Source: Schlegelella_A sp965246805 (GTDB lineage: Bacteria; Pseudomonadota; Gammaproteobacteria; Burkholderiales; Burkholderiaceae_C). From it: DNA of 64,000 nt. Below are positions 1-8,669 of this stretch, piece after piece (the first letter of the stretch is position 1; each line of letters begins with the position of its first letter). The notes beneath the pieces were generated by a model. The model was given only the letters and a program-made list of their open reading frames with translations, was not told the origin of the DNA and searched no databases. The position numbers and the translations under genes were made by a program. The stretch lies in contig CBDFFO010000006.1 of the NCBI GenBank assembly GCA_965246805.1, positions 434,001-498,000 on the forward strand, given 5' to 3'.

Positions 1-79
1 TACCTCGGCGTTTGACGGCGCGCCGCGAAAACGTTCAGTTCCCGTCGCCCTCCCTTTCAACAATCAAGAAGGACATTCC

Positions 80-1294
80 ATGAAACTCAATTCCATCTCC
101 GCCGCCAGCGCGCTCGTCGTCGGCATGGCGTTCGGGGCCGCGGCGCCTGCACAAGCCCAGGTCTCGGGCGACGTCGTCAAGATCGGTTTCATCACCGACC
201 TCTCCGGTCTCTATGCGGACATCGATGGTCCTGCCGGTGCCGAGGCGATCCGCATGGCGATCGCCGACATGGGCGGCGCGATCGCGGGCAAGAAGATCGA
301 ACTGCTGGTCGCCGACCACCAGAACAAGCCCGACGTCGCCGCTGCGAAGGCGCGCGAGTGGTTCGACCAGCAAGGCATGGATGTGCTGATCGGCGGCACC
401 AACTCCGGCACCAGCCTGGCGATGGCGAAGGTGGCGGCCGAGAAGAAGAAACCGTTCATGGCGGTCGGTGCGGGCAGCTCGGCCCTCACCAACGACCAGT
501 GCACGGCCTACACCGTGCACTATGCGTACGACACCACGGCGCTCGCCAAAGGCACGGCACCGGCCGTCGTCAAGTCGGGCGGCAAGAGCTGGTATTTCCT
601 GACCGCCGATTACGCGTTCGGCACCGCGTTGCAGGCCGACGCCACGACGGCCGTGAAGGCCGCGGGCGGCAACGTCGTCGGTTCGGTGCGCGCACCGCTG
701 TCGTCGAGCGACTTCTCGTCGTTCCTGCTGCAGGCGCAGGCCAGTAAGGCCGACATCCTCGGCCTCGCCAACGCCGGTGGCGACACCATCAACGCCATCA
801 AGGCGGCGAACGAGTTCGGCATCACGAAGACGATGAAGCTCGCCGGCTTGCTGATGTTCATCAACGACGTGCACTCGCTCGGCCTCAAGGCCACTCAGGG
901 CATGTACCTGACCGACAGCTGGTACTGGAACCAGAACGCCGAGTCGCGGGCCTGGTCGAAGCGTTTCTTCGAGAAGTTCAAGCGCATGCCGTCGTCGCTG
1001 CAGGCGGCCGACTACTCCGTCACTCAGTTCTACCTGAACGCCGTGAAGTCCATCAGCTCCGACGATGGCGAAAAAGTCATGACGCAACTGCGCAAGGCCA
1101 AGGTCAACGACATGTACGCGAAGAACGGCTACATCCGCGCCGACGGCACGATGGTGCACGACATGTACCTGATGCAGGTGAAGACGCCGGAGCAGTCGAA
1201 CACGCCGTGGGACTACTACAACGTGGTCGCGACGACCAAGGGCGAAGACGCGTTCATCTCGAAGGCCGACAGCAAATGCGCGCTCTGGAAGTAG
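80..1294 (+). CDS. ABC transporter substrate-binding protein (branched-chain amino acid / amide type)
   Basis: Periplasmic ligand-binding protein of 404 residues, of the Leu/Ile/Val-binding type I periplasmic-binding fold (Peripla_BP_6 family). Residues 1 to about 26 form a signal peptide: a short basic start, a hydrophobic Ala/Val/Gly core and an AQA cleavage site. The mature protein opens with VKIGFITDLSG, the usual first strand of the family, and the C-terminal part keeps the aromatic hinge region (W-Y-W) and a terminal Cys-containing tail. A good Shine-Dalgarno sequence (aagaagga, 66-73) lies six bases before the ATG, which fixes the start. Permease genes follow after 56 bases, so it is the first visible gene of a transport operon. 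Ligand unknown: many such Burkholderiales proteins bind amides, urea or aromatic acids rather than Leu/Ile/Val. Confidence 0.93.
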   Translation: MKLNSISAASALVVGMAFGAAAPAQAQVSGDVVKIGFITDLSGLYADIDGPAGAEAIRMAIADMGGAIAGKKIELLVADHQNKPDVAAAKAREWFDQQGMDVLIGGTNSGTSLAMAKVAAEKKKPFMAVGAGSSALTNDQCTAYTVHYAYDTTALAKGTAPAVVKSGGKSWYFLTADYAFGTALQADATTAVKAAGGNVVGSVRAPLSSSDFSSFLLQAQASKADILGLANAGGDTINAIKAANEFGITKTMKLAGLLMFINDVHSLGLKATQGMYLTDSWYWNQNAESRAWSKRFFEKFKRMPSSLQAADYSVTQFYLNAVKSISSDDGEKVMTQLRKAKVNDMYAKNGYIRADGTMVHDMYLMQVKTPEQSNTPWDYYNVVATTKGEDAFISKADSKCALWK

Positions 1295-1350
1295 GCTACT
1301 TCGTCTCCTGACCACCGTTCGACGAGCCACCACCGAGCAGCAGCACACGC

Positions 1351-2235
1351 ATGGAAATCTTCGGCATTCCACTGCAGGCCTTCCTGAGCCAGCTGCTGCT
1401 CGGGCTCGTCAACGGTTCGTTCTACGCGTTGCTGAGCCTCGGCCTCGCGGTCATCTTCGGGCTGCTCGGCATCGTCAACTTCGCGCACGGCGCGCTCTAC
1501 ATGGTGGGCGCGTACGTCGCCTACATCGCGCTCGATTCGTTCGGCATCAATTTCTGGTTCGCGCTCGTGATCGCGCCGGTGGTGGTGGGCGCACTCGGCG
1601 TGGCGATCGAACGCGTTCTGCTGCGCCGGCTCTACAAGATCGACCCGATCTACGGGCTCCTGCTCACGTTCGGCATCTCGTTGATCGCCGAAGGTGCGTT
1701 TCGTCGCGTGTACGGCGTGTCGGGCCAGTCGTACCCGGTGCCCGAGTTGCTGCAGGGCGCGACCAATCTCGGCTTCATGACGCTGCCGAACTACCGCGCC
1801 TTCGTGGTGCTCGCCTCGATGGTCGTGTGCCTGGGCACCTGGTTCACGATCGAGCGCACCCCGCTCGGCGCCACGCTGCGCGCGGGCACCGAGAACCCGG
1901 CGCTCGTGCAGGCCTTCGGCACCAACGTGCCGCTCATGGTGATGCTCACCTATGCTGCCGGCGCTGGCCTCGCGGCTCTGGCCGGCGTGCTGGCTGCGCC
2001 GGTGATCCAGGTCCAGCCGTTGATGGGCTCGAACCTCATCATCATCGTGTTCGCGGTGGTGGTGATCGGCGGCATGGGCTCGATCCTCGGCTCGATCCTG
2101 ACCGGCCTCGCGCTCGGGCTCGTCGAAGGGCTCACCAAGGTCTTCTATCCGGAAGCGTCGTCGATCGTGGTGTTCGTGATCATGGCGATCGTGCTGATGA
2201 TCAGGCCGGCGGGCCTCTTCGGTCGAGAGGCGTGA
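1351..2235 (+). CDS. livH: Branched-chain amino acid ABC transporter permease (LivH family)
   Basis: Inner-membrane permease of 294 residues, the normal LivH length. It starts with the family-typical segment containing LLGLVNGSFYALLSLGLAVIFG, followed by the conserved GIVNFAHGALYMVGAYVAY stretch, and has about eight hydrophobic segments. Near the C terminus GGMGSILGSILTGLALGLVEG matches the cytoplasmic coupling region that contacts the ATPase. The stop codon shares one base with the start of the next permease, so the two are translationally coupled. Substrate is set by the preceding binding protein and is not known. Confidence 0.93.
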   Translation: MEIFGIPLQAFLSQLLLGLVNGSFYALLSLGLAVIFGLLGIVNFAHGALYMVGAYVAYIALDSFGINFWFALVIAPVVVGALGVAIERVLLRRLYKIDPIYGLLLTFGISLIAEGAFRRVYGVSGQSYPVPELLQGATNLGFMTLPNYRAFVVLASMVVCLGTWFTIERTPLGATLRAGTENPALVQAFGTNVPLMVMLTYAAGAGLAALAGVLAAPVIQVQPLMGSNLIIIVFAVVVIGGMGSILGSILTGLALGLVEGLTKVFYPEASSIVVFVIMAIVLMIRPAGLFGREA

Positions 2236-3314
2236 TGACGACGACCGCTGTGCCCGCCGCGAGGCATCCGACCGAGGTGCCCTACGACATCCCGCAGCTG
2301 AAGCGGATCGCGGTCGTCATCGGCCTCGCGCTGCTGATTGCGGCGCCGTTCTTGCGCATCTATCCCGGGCTGGTAATGACGGCACTTTGCTACGCGATCT
2401 TCGCGTGTGCTTTCAACCTGCTGCTCGGCTTCACGGGCCTGCTCTCGTTCGGCCACGCCGCGTTCTTCGCGGCTGCGTCGTACGCGACCGGCTATCTGGT
2501 TCGCACGGCCGGGTGGCCCCCTGAAGCCGGTGTGTTGGCCGGTGTGGCCACGTCGGCATTGCTCGGCCTCGTCGTCGGCGCGATCGCGATCCGGCGTCAG
2601 GGCATCTACTTCGCGATGACCACGCTTGCACTCGCGCAAATGGTCTATTTCGTATTCCTGCAAGCGCCCTTCACCGGCGGCGAAGACGGCCTGCAGGGCG
2701 TGCCGCGCGGCAAGCTGTTCGGGTTGGTGCCGCTCGAGAGCACGCCGCACGAGAAGCTGTTCGGCGTGCTGCCCGTGCCCGCCGACGTGGTGATGTATTT
2801 CGTCGTGCTCGCCGTGTTCGTCATGGCATTCCTCTTCATCCGCCGCGTCGTGCATTCGCCGTATGGTCAAGTGCTGAAGGCCATCCGCGAAAACGAGCCG
2901 CGCGCGATCTCGCTCGGCTACGACGTCGACCGCTACAAATTGCTCGCGTTCGTGCTCTCCGCAGGTCTGGCCGGCCTCGGCGGCTCGATGAAGTCGCTGG
3001 TGCTCGGCTTCGCGAGCCTCAACGATGCCCACTGGTCCATCTCGGGCGAGGTGATCCTGATGACGCTGCTCGGCGGCATGGGCACGTTCGCCGGCCCGGT
3101 GCTCGGCGCTTTCACGATCATCGGTCTGCAGAACGTACTGGCCGACAAGGTCGGCGAGTGGGTCAACGTCATCATCGGCGGCATCTTCGTTGCCTGCGTC
3201 GTGGCGTTCCGGCGTGGCTTCGTCGGCGAGGTGCTCGCGGGTCTGGAGCGGGGCGTGAAACGCCGCGCGAACTACACTTCGAAGCCAACAGTCAGCGAGG
3301 ATCCAGGGTCATGA
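2235..3314 (+). CDS. livM: Branched-chain amino acid ABC transporter permease (LivM family)
   Basis: Second inner-membrane permease, 359 residues. The ATG at 2235 overlaps the livH stop by one base (TGATG); an upstream extension of the frame inside livH is not used. Family signatures include LLGFTGLLSFGHAAFFAAASYATG, the segment IRRQGIYFAMTTLALAQMVYF, and the coupling-loop region GGMGTFAGPVLGAFTIIGLQN. The last 30 residues are a basic cytoplasmic tail. It should form the heterodimeric channel with LivH. The ATPase subunits LivG and LivF are not found downstream, where they usually sit; they may precede position 1 or lie elsewhere. Confidence 0.93.
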   Translation: MTTTAVPAARHPTEVPYDIPQLKRIAVVIGLALLIAAPFLRIYPGLVMTALCYAIFACAFNLLLGFTGLLSFGHAAFFAAASYATGYLVRTAGWPPEAGVLAGVATSALLGLVVGAIAIRRQGIYFAMTTLALAQMVYFVFLQAPFTGGEDGLQGVPRGKLFGLVPLESTPHEKLFGVLPVPADVVMYFVVLAVFVMAFLFIRRVVHSPYGQVLKAIRENEPRAISLGYDVDRYKLLAFVLSAGLAGLGGSMKSLVLGFASLNDAHWSISGEVILMTLLGGMGTFAGPVLGAFTIIGLQNVLADKVGEWVNVIIGGIFVACVVAFRRGFVGEVLAGLERGVKRRANYTSKPTVSEDPGS

Positions 3315-3718
3315 GCAAGCGAGTCACGAGGAGCGACCTCACCGAGATGCAGACGCTCGGGGCGTTGAACCCGGTCGGCAGCGCCATCCTGGCGTTCGAG
3401 ACCGAACAGATCGCCGCCAGCGCCGCGCAGGCGCTCCAGGCGGCAGGCTTCGCGGCTGCAGACGTGCTCACGCTGACCTCCGCCGAGCTCTTCCCCACGC
3501 TCGACGACATGATGCGAAACGCGAGCGGTGCGGCCGGGTTCGGGTACGAGATCACGCTGATGCGCCGCTACATGACGTTGGCGAGCGAGGGCGCGGGCTG
3601 GGTCGTCGTGTATGCGCCCGACGAAGAGCAGATCGAGAAAGTGGTCGCGGTCGCGAAGCAGCTGAACGCGCGCTCGGCCGTGCATTACGGGCGCCTCGCG
3701 AGCGAAGACCTGGTCTGA
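3311..3718 (+). CDS. Small conserved-looking protein coupled to livM, function unknown
   Basis: Soluble protein of 135 residues, not recognised with certainty. The ATG at 3311 overlaps the livM stop by four bases (ATGA), which supports this start over the longer frame inside livM. Visible: an N-terminal segment NPVGSAILAFETEQIAASAAQ followed by a Gly/Ala helix, a middle segment MRRYMTLASEGAGWVVVYAP, and a closing strand-helix with QIEKVVAVAKQLNA. The alternation of strands and helices suggests a small ferredoxin-like or stress-protein-type alpha/beta fold (inference). It has no signal peptide or membrane segment. Its position in a transporter operon hints at a regulatory or accessory role, but no function can be assigned. 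Confidence 0.8.
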   Translation: MSKRVTRSDLTEMQTLGALNPVGSAILAFETEQIAASAAQALQAAGFAAADVLTLTSAELFPTLDDMMRNASGAAGFGYEITLMRRYMTLASEGAGWVVVYAPDEEQIEKVVAVAKQLNARSAVHYGRLASEDLV

Positions 3719-3735
3719 CGCGTCACGTCGTCGGG

Positions 3736-5136
3736 TCAGTGCCCGAAGGCCGGCAGCCGCACCACGAGCCGCGCACCGCCCAGCGGCGAGCCGCAGACGT
3801 GCGCGGTGCCGCCGTGCGCTTCCGCCAGCGTGCGCACGATCGCGAGGCCGAGACCGGCGCCTCCGGTCCCACGGTTGCGCGACGACTCGAGCCGCGCAAA
3901 CGGTTCGAACATCAGCTCGCGCTGGTCGGCCGGGATGCCGGGCCCGTCGTCGTCGAATGTGAGCTCGATCAGGCCACCATCCCGCATGAGTCCGACCTCG
4001 ACGCGGTCACCGTACTTCAATGCGTTGTCGATCAGGTTGGCGCTGATGCGACGCAGCGCCAATCGATCACCGAGCACCGTCATCGACGGACCCGGCAAGG
4101 GCTCCGTCGAAGGCGCGATTCCCGCTGGCGCTCCGCCTGTGGCCGACCGGCGCCATCCGATCTTCGCGCCTGAGGCCAGCCGATCGGCCACCTCCGTTCG
4201 CACCACGTCGTCGAGTTCGACCAGCTCGTGCGCGAACTCGCCCGCGCCGGCGCGAGTCGTCAGCAGAGCATCGTCGAGCAGGCGAATCATGTCGTCGATG
4301 TCCGCGATCGCACGTTCGCGCTGGGCGGTCTCGGGGATCGCGTCGATGCGCAGGCGCAGCCGCGTGGCAAACGTGCGCACGTCGTGCGACATGCCACCGA
4401 GCATCGCCATCCTCGCCTTCAACAGCAGCGCGAGTCGAGTCTGCAAGCGGTTGAAAGCCTCGACCATCGCGCGGATTTCGGGCGCGCTGCGGCGCGGGTT
4501 GGTAAGCGGCACGGCACGGGTCGAGAGATCGATGCGGTCGACCTCGGCCGCGAGGCGCGCGAGCGGCCGCGTCTCGCGGTGCATGATGAGCAACGCGAGC
4601 AACGCCACCACGACGCCGAAAAGCCCGGCGCCGAAGCCGACCGGCAGGCCGAACAACGTGACGAGCGGCGCGCCGCGGCTGTCGATCACGAGGGTCTGCG
4701 CGGTCTTCAGCGCGATGCGCCATTCCAGCGCGTCTGACGTGAAGCGTGCAAGAAAGCGGCGCGCGCCGGCCGGTTGCGCGACCGATAGTCGACGCCCGCC
4801 GAGCGCCGCGAGGTCGTGGTCGAGCCTCTGCTCGCTGTGCTTCAGCCGGGGGTGCGTCGCAGGCGGGTCGACCTGGTCACCGGCTTCGAGGCGCATCGCG
4901 ACGAGCGTCGAGCTGGTCGCCTCGAGCACCGACTGCCGGTCTTCCGGCCGCGTCCGCTCGAGCAGGCCGACCACCGCGACGATCTGCCTCGGCAAAGGCC
5001 CGGTACGGCTTGCGTCGCCGGCCGACGACAGCACGAAGAGTGCGATCGCGCCTAGCCAGACGAGGGCCACGCTCGCGAACACGATCAGCCCGATGCGCGT
5101 CGCGAACGTGAGTCGCATCAGCACCGGCAGCCTCAT
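3736..5136 (-). CDS. Sensor histidine kinase (EnvZ/OmpB-like)
   Basis: Membrane-bound sensor kinase of 466 residues. Layout: transmembrane helix at about 13-37, periplasmic sensor region of some 130 residues, second helix at about 165-188, HAMP linker, dimerisation/phosphoacceptor domain with the H box MSHDVRTFATRLRLR, and a C-terminal ATPase with N box (NLIDNALKYGDR), G1 box (DDDGPGIP) and G2 box (GGAGLGLAIVR). The FATRLRLR form of the H box is typical of EnvZ-type kinases. Its start overlaps the stop of the response regulator by four bases, so both are co-transcribed with the regulator first. An in-frame ATG six codons later (5118) is an alternative start. The stimulus is unknown. Confidence 0.92.
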   Translation of the reverse strand: MRLPVLMRLTFATRIGLIVFASVALVWLGAIALFVLSSAGDASRTGPLPRQIVAVVGLLERTRPEDRQSVLEATSSTLVAMRLEAGDQVDPPATHPRLKHSEQRLDHDLAALGGRRLSVAQPAGARRFLARFTSDALEWRIALKTAQTLVIDSRGAPLVTLFGLPVGFGAGLFGVVVALLALLIMHRETRPLARLAAEVDRIDLSTRAVPLTNPRRSAPEIRAMVEAFNRLQTRLALLLKARMAMLGGMSHDVRTFATRLRLRIDAIPETAQRERAIADIDDMIRLLDDALLTTRAGAGEFAHELVELDDVVRTEVADRLASGAKIGWRRSATGGAPAGIAPSTEPLPGPSMTVLGDRLALRRISANLIDNALKYGDRVEVGLMRDGGLIELTFDDDGPGIPADQRELMFEPFARLESSRNRGTGGAGLGLAIVRTLAEAHGGTAHVCGSPLGGARLVVRLPAFGH

Positions 5137-5846
5137 GGCGAGGCCCGCACGGGAGCCGTGAACAGATAGCCGCGATTGCGCGCGGTCGTGATGAGGTTGG
5201 AACCCGGGCTCGACGATTCGAGCTTTCGCCGCAGCCGCGAGGTGAGCATGTCGACCGTGCGATCGAACGGCTCGGCCGAGCGGCCGTGGGTCCAGTCGAG
5301 GATCTGGTCACGGCTCAGCACGCGCCGCGGGTGCTGGACGAAGCAGGCGAGCAGATCGAACTCGGCGGTTGTCAGGCCGACCGGCTGCGCGTCGCCGTCT
5401 GTGAGCTGGCGCGCATCGAGATCGATCACGAAGCGATCGAATGCGAAGCGACGCTCGGGGGCATGGCGCGTCGACCCGGCGCCGCGCCGAAGCAGCGCGC
5501 GCACGCGGGCCAGCAGTTCCCGCGAGCCGAACGGCTTCACGAGGTAGTCGTCGGCGCCCATCTCGAGGCCGATCACGCGGTCGACCTCGTCGCTCTTCGC
5601 GCTGAGGATGAGGATCGGTGCGACCAGCGACGCATGCAGCCGACGGCAGATCGAGAGGCCGTCTTCGAGCGGCAGCATCAGGTCGAGCACCACGACGTCG
5701 GGCTTGACCCGCGTGAGGACCGCATCCATCTCGGCGCCATCGGCAGCGGTCTCGACGGCGAAGCCTTCACGTCTCAGCAGCTCGGCCACGAGCTGGCGAA
5801 TGTCGTCGTCGTCTTCGACGATCAGGATGCGGGCTGGCACGGGCAT
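5133..5846 (-). CDS. OmpR-family response regulator
   Basis: Cytoplasmic transcription regulator, 237 residues. The receiver domain (about 1-120) has the acidic pocket VEDDDD, the phosphoacceptor Asp in VVLDLMLPLEDG, the Ser of LILSAKS and the Lys in YLVKPFGS. The second half is a winged-helix DNA-binding domain (Trans_reg_C type) with LTTAEFDLLACFVQHPRRVLSR and RTVDMLTSRLRRKLE. It is translationally coupled to the EnvZ-like kinase downstream and is its obvious partner. The 166-base gap upstream, shared with the divergent gene at 6013, would hold the promoter. Targets are unknown. Confidence 0.94.
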   Translation of the reverse strand: MPVPARILIVEDDDDIRQLVAELLRREGFAVETAADGAEMDAVLTRVKPDVVVLDLMLPLEDGLSICRRLHASLVAPILILSAKSDEVDRVIGLEMGADDYLVKPFGSRELLARVRALLRRGAGSTRHAPERRFAFDRFVIDLDARQLTDGDAQPVGLTTAEFDLLACFVQHPRRVLSRDQILDWTHGRSAEPFDRTVDMLTSRLRRKLESSSPGSNLITTARNRGYLFTAPVRASP

Positions 5847-6012
5847 GTCGAGCTTGTCGGAGATTCGCGAGATCGCGTCAAGCCCCGAGCGGCGCCGTTT
5901 GACACACTGTTACCGACGGCCGACCTGCCGATACGCCATCGTGCGCGGCGCGCATGTCGCGGCAACGTGATGGAGCGACGATCTCTCATCACGACGACGC
6001 CTTCAGCGCCGT

Positions 6013-6930
6013 GTGAACGTCGAGATCACGATGCACCTCCTCACGCAGACCAGCTATCCCTTCAACCGCCCGCTCATCGCGGTGCTCGCGCTCGCCTTCA
6101 TGCTGCTCGAATACGGCCTCGCTCGGCTGGCTCGCCACGACGCACACGACCTGCGCGATAGCGCCGCCTCGGTCGGCGTGGCGATCGGCCAGTCGATCTT
6201 TCGCCTGCTCGAGGCCGGCCTCATCGCGATCCCGTTCGCCTGGGTCCACGCGCATCGACTTTTCGAGTTCAGTACCGCCACGGCGCTCGCGCTGGCAAGC
6301 CTCTTCATCGCGACCGAGTTCGTCTACTACTGGCACCACCGCGCATCGCACCGGGTGCGCTGGTTCTGGGCCACGCACTCGGTTCACCACTCGCCGACGC
6401 GGCTCAACTTGACCGCGGCGATCCGCCTCGGCTGGACCGGCAATCTTTCGGGCACCTTTGTCTTCTTTCTGCCACTCGTGTGGATCGGCTTCCAACCGAT
6501 CGCCGTGGTGGGCATGCTCGGCGCCAACCTGCTGTACCAGTTCTTCATCCACACCGAGCTGGTGCCCAGGCTCGGCGTGCTCGAACGGATCTTCAACACG
6601 CCGGCGCAGCACCGGGTGCATCACGCATCGAACCTGGTTTGCATCGACCGCAACTACGGCGGCGTGCTGTCGGTGTTCGACCACCTCTTCGGCACTTATG
6701 CCGAGGCGCCTGTCGACGAGCCGCTGCGTTACGGGTTGATCGGCGTCGAGCCCAGCCTCAACCCAGCGCGCATCGCGCTCGGTGGCTGGGCGCGGCTCTG
6801 GGTCGACGTGCGTGCCGCCGAAGGGCTGATGGCACGGCTCGGCGTGCTGTTCGGCCCGCCGGCGCTGGCTCAACCCTCGCCGAACAAGCCGCTGTTGCTC
6901 TGCGGCGGCACCACGCCCATGTGGCGATAA
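6013..6930 (+). CDS. Sterol desaturase / fatty acid hydroxylase family membrane protein
   Basis: Integral membrane protein of 305 residues (GTG start at 6013; an ATG at 6031 is equally possible). It carries the three histidine clusters of the di-iron fatty acid hydroxylase superfamily: YYWHHRASHR, HSVHHSP and HRVHHASN, placed between four to five hydrophobic helices. Members insert oxygen into or desaturate acyl chains or related lipids at the membrane; the substrate cannot be told from sequence. The last 20 codons overlap the 3' end of ruvB on the other strand by 61 bases, and this Pro-rich tail (PALAQPSPNKPLLL) has no family counterpart that I recognise. Confidence 0.87.
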   Translation: MNVEITMHLLTQTSYPFNRPLIAVLALAFMLLEYGLARLARHDAHDLRDSAASVGVAIGQSIFRLLEAGLIAIPFAWVHAHRLFEFSTATALALASLFIATEFVYYWHHRASHRVRWFWATHSVHHSPTRLNLTAAIRLGWTGNLSGTFVFFLPLVWIGFQPIAVVGMLGANLLYQFFIHTELVPRLGVLERIFNTPAQHRVHHASNLVCIDRNYGGVLSVFDHLFGTYAEAPVDEPLRYGLIGVEPSLNPARIALGGWARLWVDVRAAEGLMARLGVLFGPPALAQPSPNKPLLLCGGTTPMWR

Positions 6931-7952
6931 GCCGCCAGCGTCGCGATGCGGCCGCGGGGCGTGCGCTGCAGGTAGCCCTGCTGGATCAGATAGGGTTCGA
7001 TCACGTCTTCGATGGTGTCGCGCTCTTCGCCGATCGCCGCGGCGACGTTGTCGAGCCCGACCGGGCCGCCGTCGAAGCGGTGGATCACGGCTTCCAGAAG
7101 CTTCCTGTCCATCACGTCGAGGCCGAGCGGATCGACGTCGAGCATCGCCAACGCCTTGTCGGCCAGCATCTTGTTGATGTGGCCGTTGCCTTTCACGTCG
7201 GCGAAATCGCGCACGCGGCGCAGCAGTCGGTTGGCAACGCGAGGCGTGCCGCGCGAGCGGCGCGCGATCTCGAAGCCGCCGGCGTCGTCGATCGGCACGT
7301 TCAGCAGGCCGGCCGATCGGGTGACGATGCGTGCGAGCTCTTCGGCCGTGTAGTACTCGAGCCTGGCCACGATGCCGAAGCGGTCGCGCAAGGGGTTCGT
7401 GAGCATGCCCGCACGCGTGGTGGCGCCGATCAGCGTGAACGGTTGCAAGTCGAGCTTGATCGAGCGCGCGGCCGGACCATCGCCGATCATGATGTCGATC
7501 TGGTAATCCTCCAGCGCCGGATAGAGGATCTCTTCGACGACCGGTGAGAGCCGGTGGATCTCGTCGATGAAGAGCACGTCGTTGCGCTCGAGGTTGGTGA
7601 GGATGGCGGCCAGGTCCTTCGGCTTCTCGAGCACCGGTCCCGACGTGGAACGCAGGTTCACCCCGAGCTCGTTGGCGATGATGTGGCTGAGCGTGGTCTT
7701 GCCGAGGCCGGGCGGGCCGAACAGCAGCACATGGTCCATCGCTTCGCTGCGCATGCGGGCGGCGCTGATGAAGATCTCGAGTTGCTCGCGTGCCTTCGAC
7801 TGGCCGACGTATTCGGCCAGCCCTTTCGGCCGCAGCGCACGTTCGATCGCCTCTTCGTTCGGTGACGTCGGGTTGGCGCCGACGACGCGCGAGTCGGTGG
7901 CGGCGCTGGTGCGGCGTGGCGCCGCTTCGAAGTCATCGGTCTGGATCGACAT
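6870..7952 (-). CDS. ruvB: Holliday junction branch migration DNA helicase RuvB
   Basis: AAA+ motor of the RuvAB complex, which drives branch migration of Holliday junctions in recombinational repair. 360 residues from the ATG at 7952; an upstream in-frame start at 7988 would add 12 poorly conserved residues. Walker A is GPPGLGKTT, Walker B is LFIDEIHRL, and the sensor region GATTRAGMLTNPLRDRFG is intact, as is the winged-helix C terminus (GYLQRTPRGR). An extra tail of about 15 residues follows the usual end. ruvA lies on the same strand 0.7 kb upstream but is separated by an oppositely oriented gene; ruvC is not in the window. Confidence 0.97.
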   Translation of the reverse strand: MSIQTDDFEAAPRRTSAATDSRVVGANPTSPNEEAIERALRPKGLAEYVGQSKAREQLEIFISAARMRSEAMDHVLLFGPPGLGKTTLSHIIANELGVNLRSTSGPVLEKPKDLAAILTNLERNDVLFIDEIHRLSPVVEEILYPALEDYQIDIMIGDGPAARSIKLDLQPFTLIGATTRAGMLTNPLRDRFGIVARLEYYTAEELARIVTRSAGLLNVPIDDAGGFEIARRSRGTPRVANRLLRRVRDFADVKGNGHINKMLADKALAMLDVDPLGLDVMDRKLLEAVIHRFDGGPVGLDNVAAAIGEERDTIEDVIEPYLIQQGYLQRTPRGRIATLAAYRHMGVVPPQSNSGLFGEG

Positions 7953-8101
7953 CGGATGATTATCGGAGACAGCAGGGTCGCCGAGCAAAGGGGCGCGGCA
8001 GGGCGCGCTTGCGGGCGACCGGGCCGGAGCCGGAGACGGAACCGTGCCGCGCCATCACAATCGCCTCTCACTAGAGGTGTGAGCGACCGAGAATCATCAC
8101 G

Positions 8102-8608
8102 ATGAAAAACCTGCAAGTTCTGGCCGCGCTGCTCGCTGGCGCCGCGTGGGCGATCAATGTCGGCGCGCACGATTCGAAGGTCGGCCACATCGCGATCGTC
8201 GACCCCTTCGCGACGCCGTCGCTCGCCGGCACCAGCACCGGTGCGGTCTACCTCACCTCGCTCGAAAATCGGGGCGCGCAGCCCGATCGACTGCTGCGCG
8301 CGAGCACGCCGGTGGCGGCGCGTGTCGAGTTGCACACGATGGCGGTCGATGCGCGTGGCGTGATGCGCATGCGGGAGGCCGACGGCATCGCGCTGGTGCC
8401 GCACACGCCGGTTCGCATGAAGCCCGGCGCGGGCATGCACCTGATGCTGGTCGAGATGAAGCGGCCATTGAAAGCAGGCGAGTCTTTTCCGCTGACGCTC
8501 GAGTTCGAGCGCGGCGGCAAAGCCGAAGTGAGCGTGTTGGTCAAGGCGTACAAGCCGCAGGCCGAACCGATGGCATCGATGCCGGGCATGGCCGAACACA
8601 AGCACTGA
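8102..8608 (+). CDS. Periplasmic copper chaperone, PCu(A)C family
   Basis: Exported protein of 168 residues with an N-terminal signal peptide (about 1-22, ending GAHD). The family delivers Cu(I) to the CuA site of cytochrome oxidase in the periplasm. The copper ligands expected from the H(M)x10Mx21HxM pattern are present: HTM in VELHTMAVD, M in GVMRMRE, and the HxM-like HLM in GAGMHLMLVEMKRPL. A Met/His-rich C terminus (MASMPGMAEHKH) offers further ligands. The gene sits alone between ruvB and ruvA on the opposite strand, so it needs its own promoter in the 149-base gap before it. Confidence 0.9.
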   Translation: MKNLQVLAALLAGAAWAINVGAHDSKVGHIAIVDPFATPSLAGTSTGAVYLTSLENRGAQPDRLLRASTPVAARVELHTMAVDARGVMRMREADGIALVPHTPVRMKPGAGMHLMLVEMKRPLKAGESFPLTLEFERGGKAEVSVLVKAYKPQAEPMASMPGMAEHKH

Positions 8609-8669
8609 GGTACGGGCGCAGTGCGCCCAGCCTTGAGGGCCGCAGTGAGCGCAGCGGCTGCGCGCCGCG

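Noticed and set aside
35..1372. Long antisense frame opposite the binding-protein gene
   Set aside because: Low-complexity Arg/Val-rich product; the plus strand has a signal peptide, Shine-Dalgarno and family motifs.
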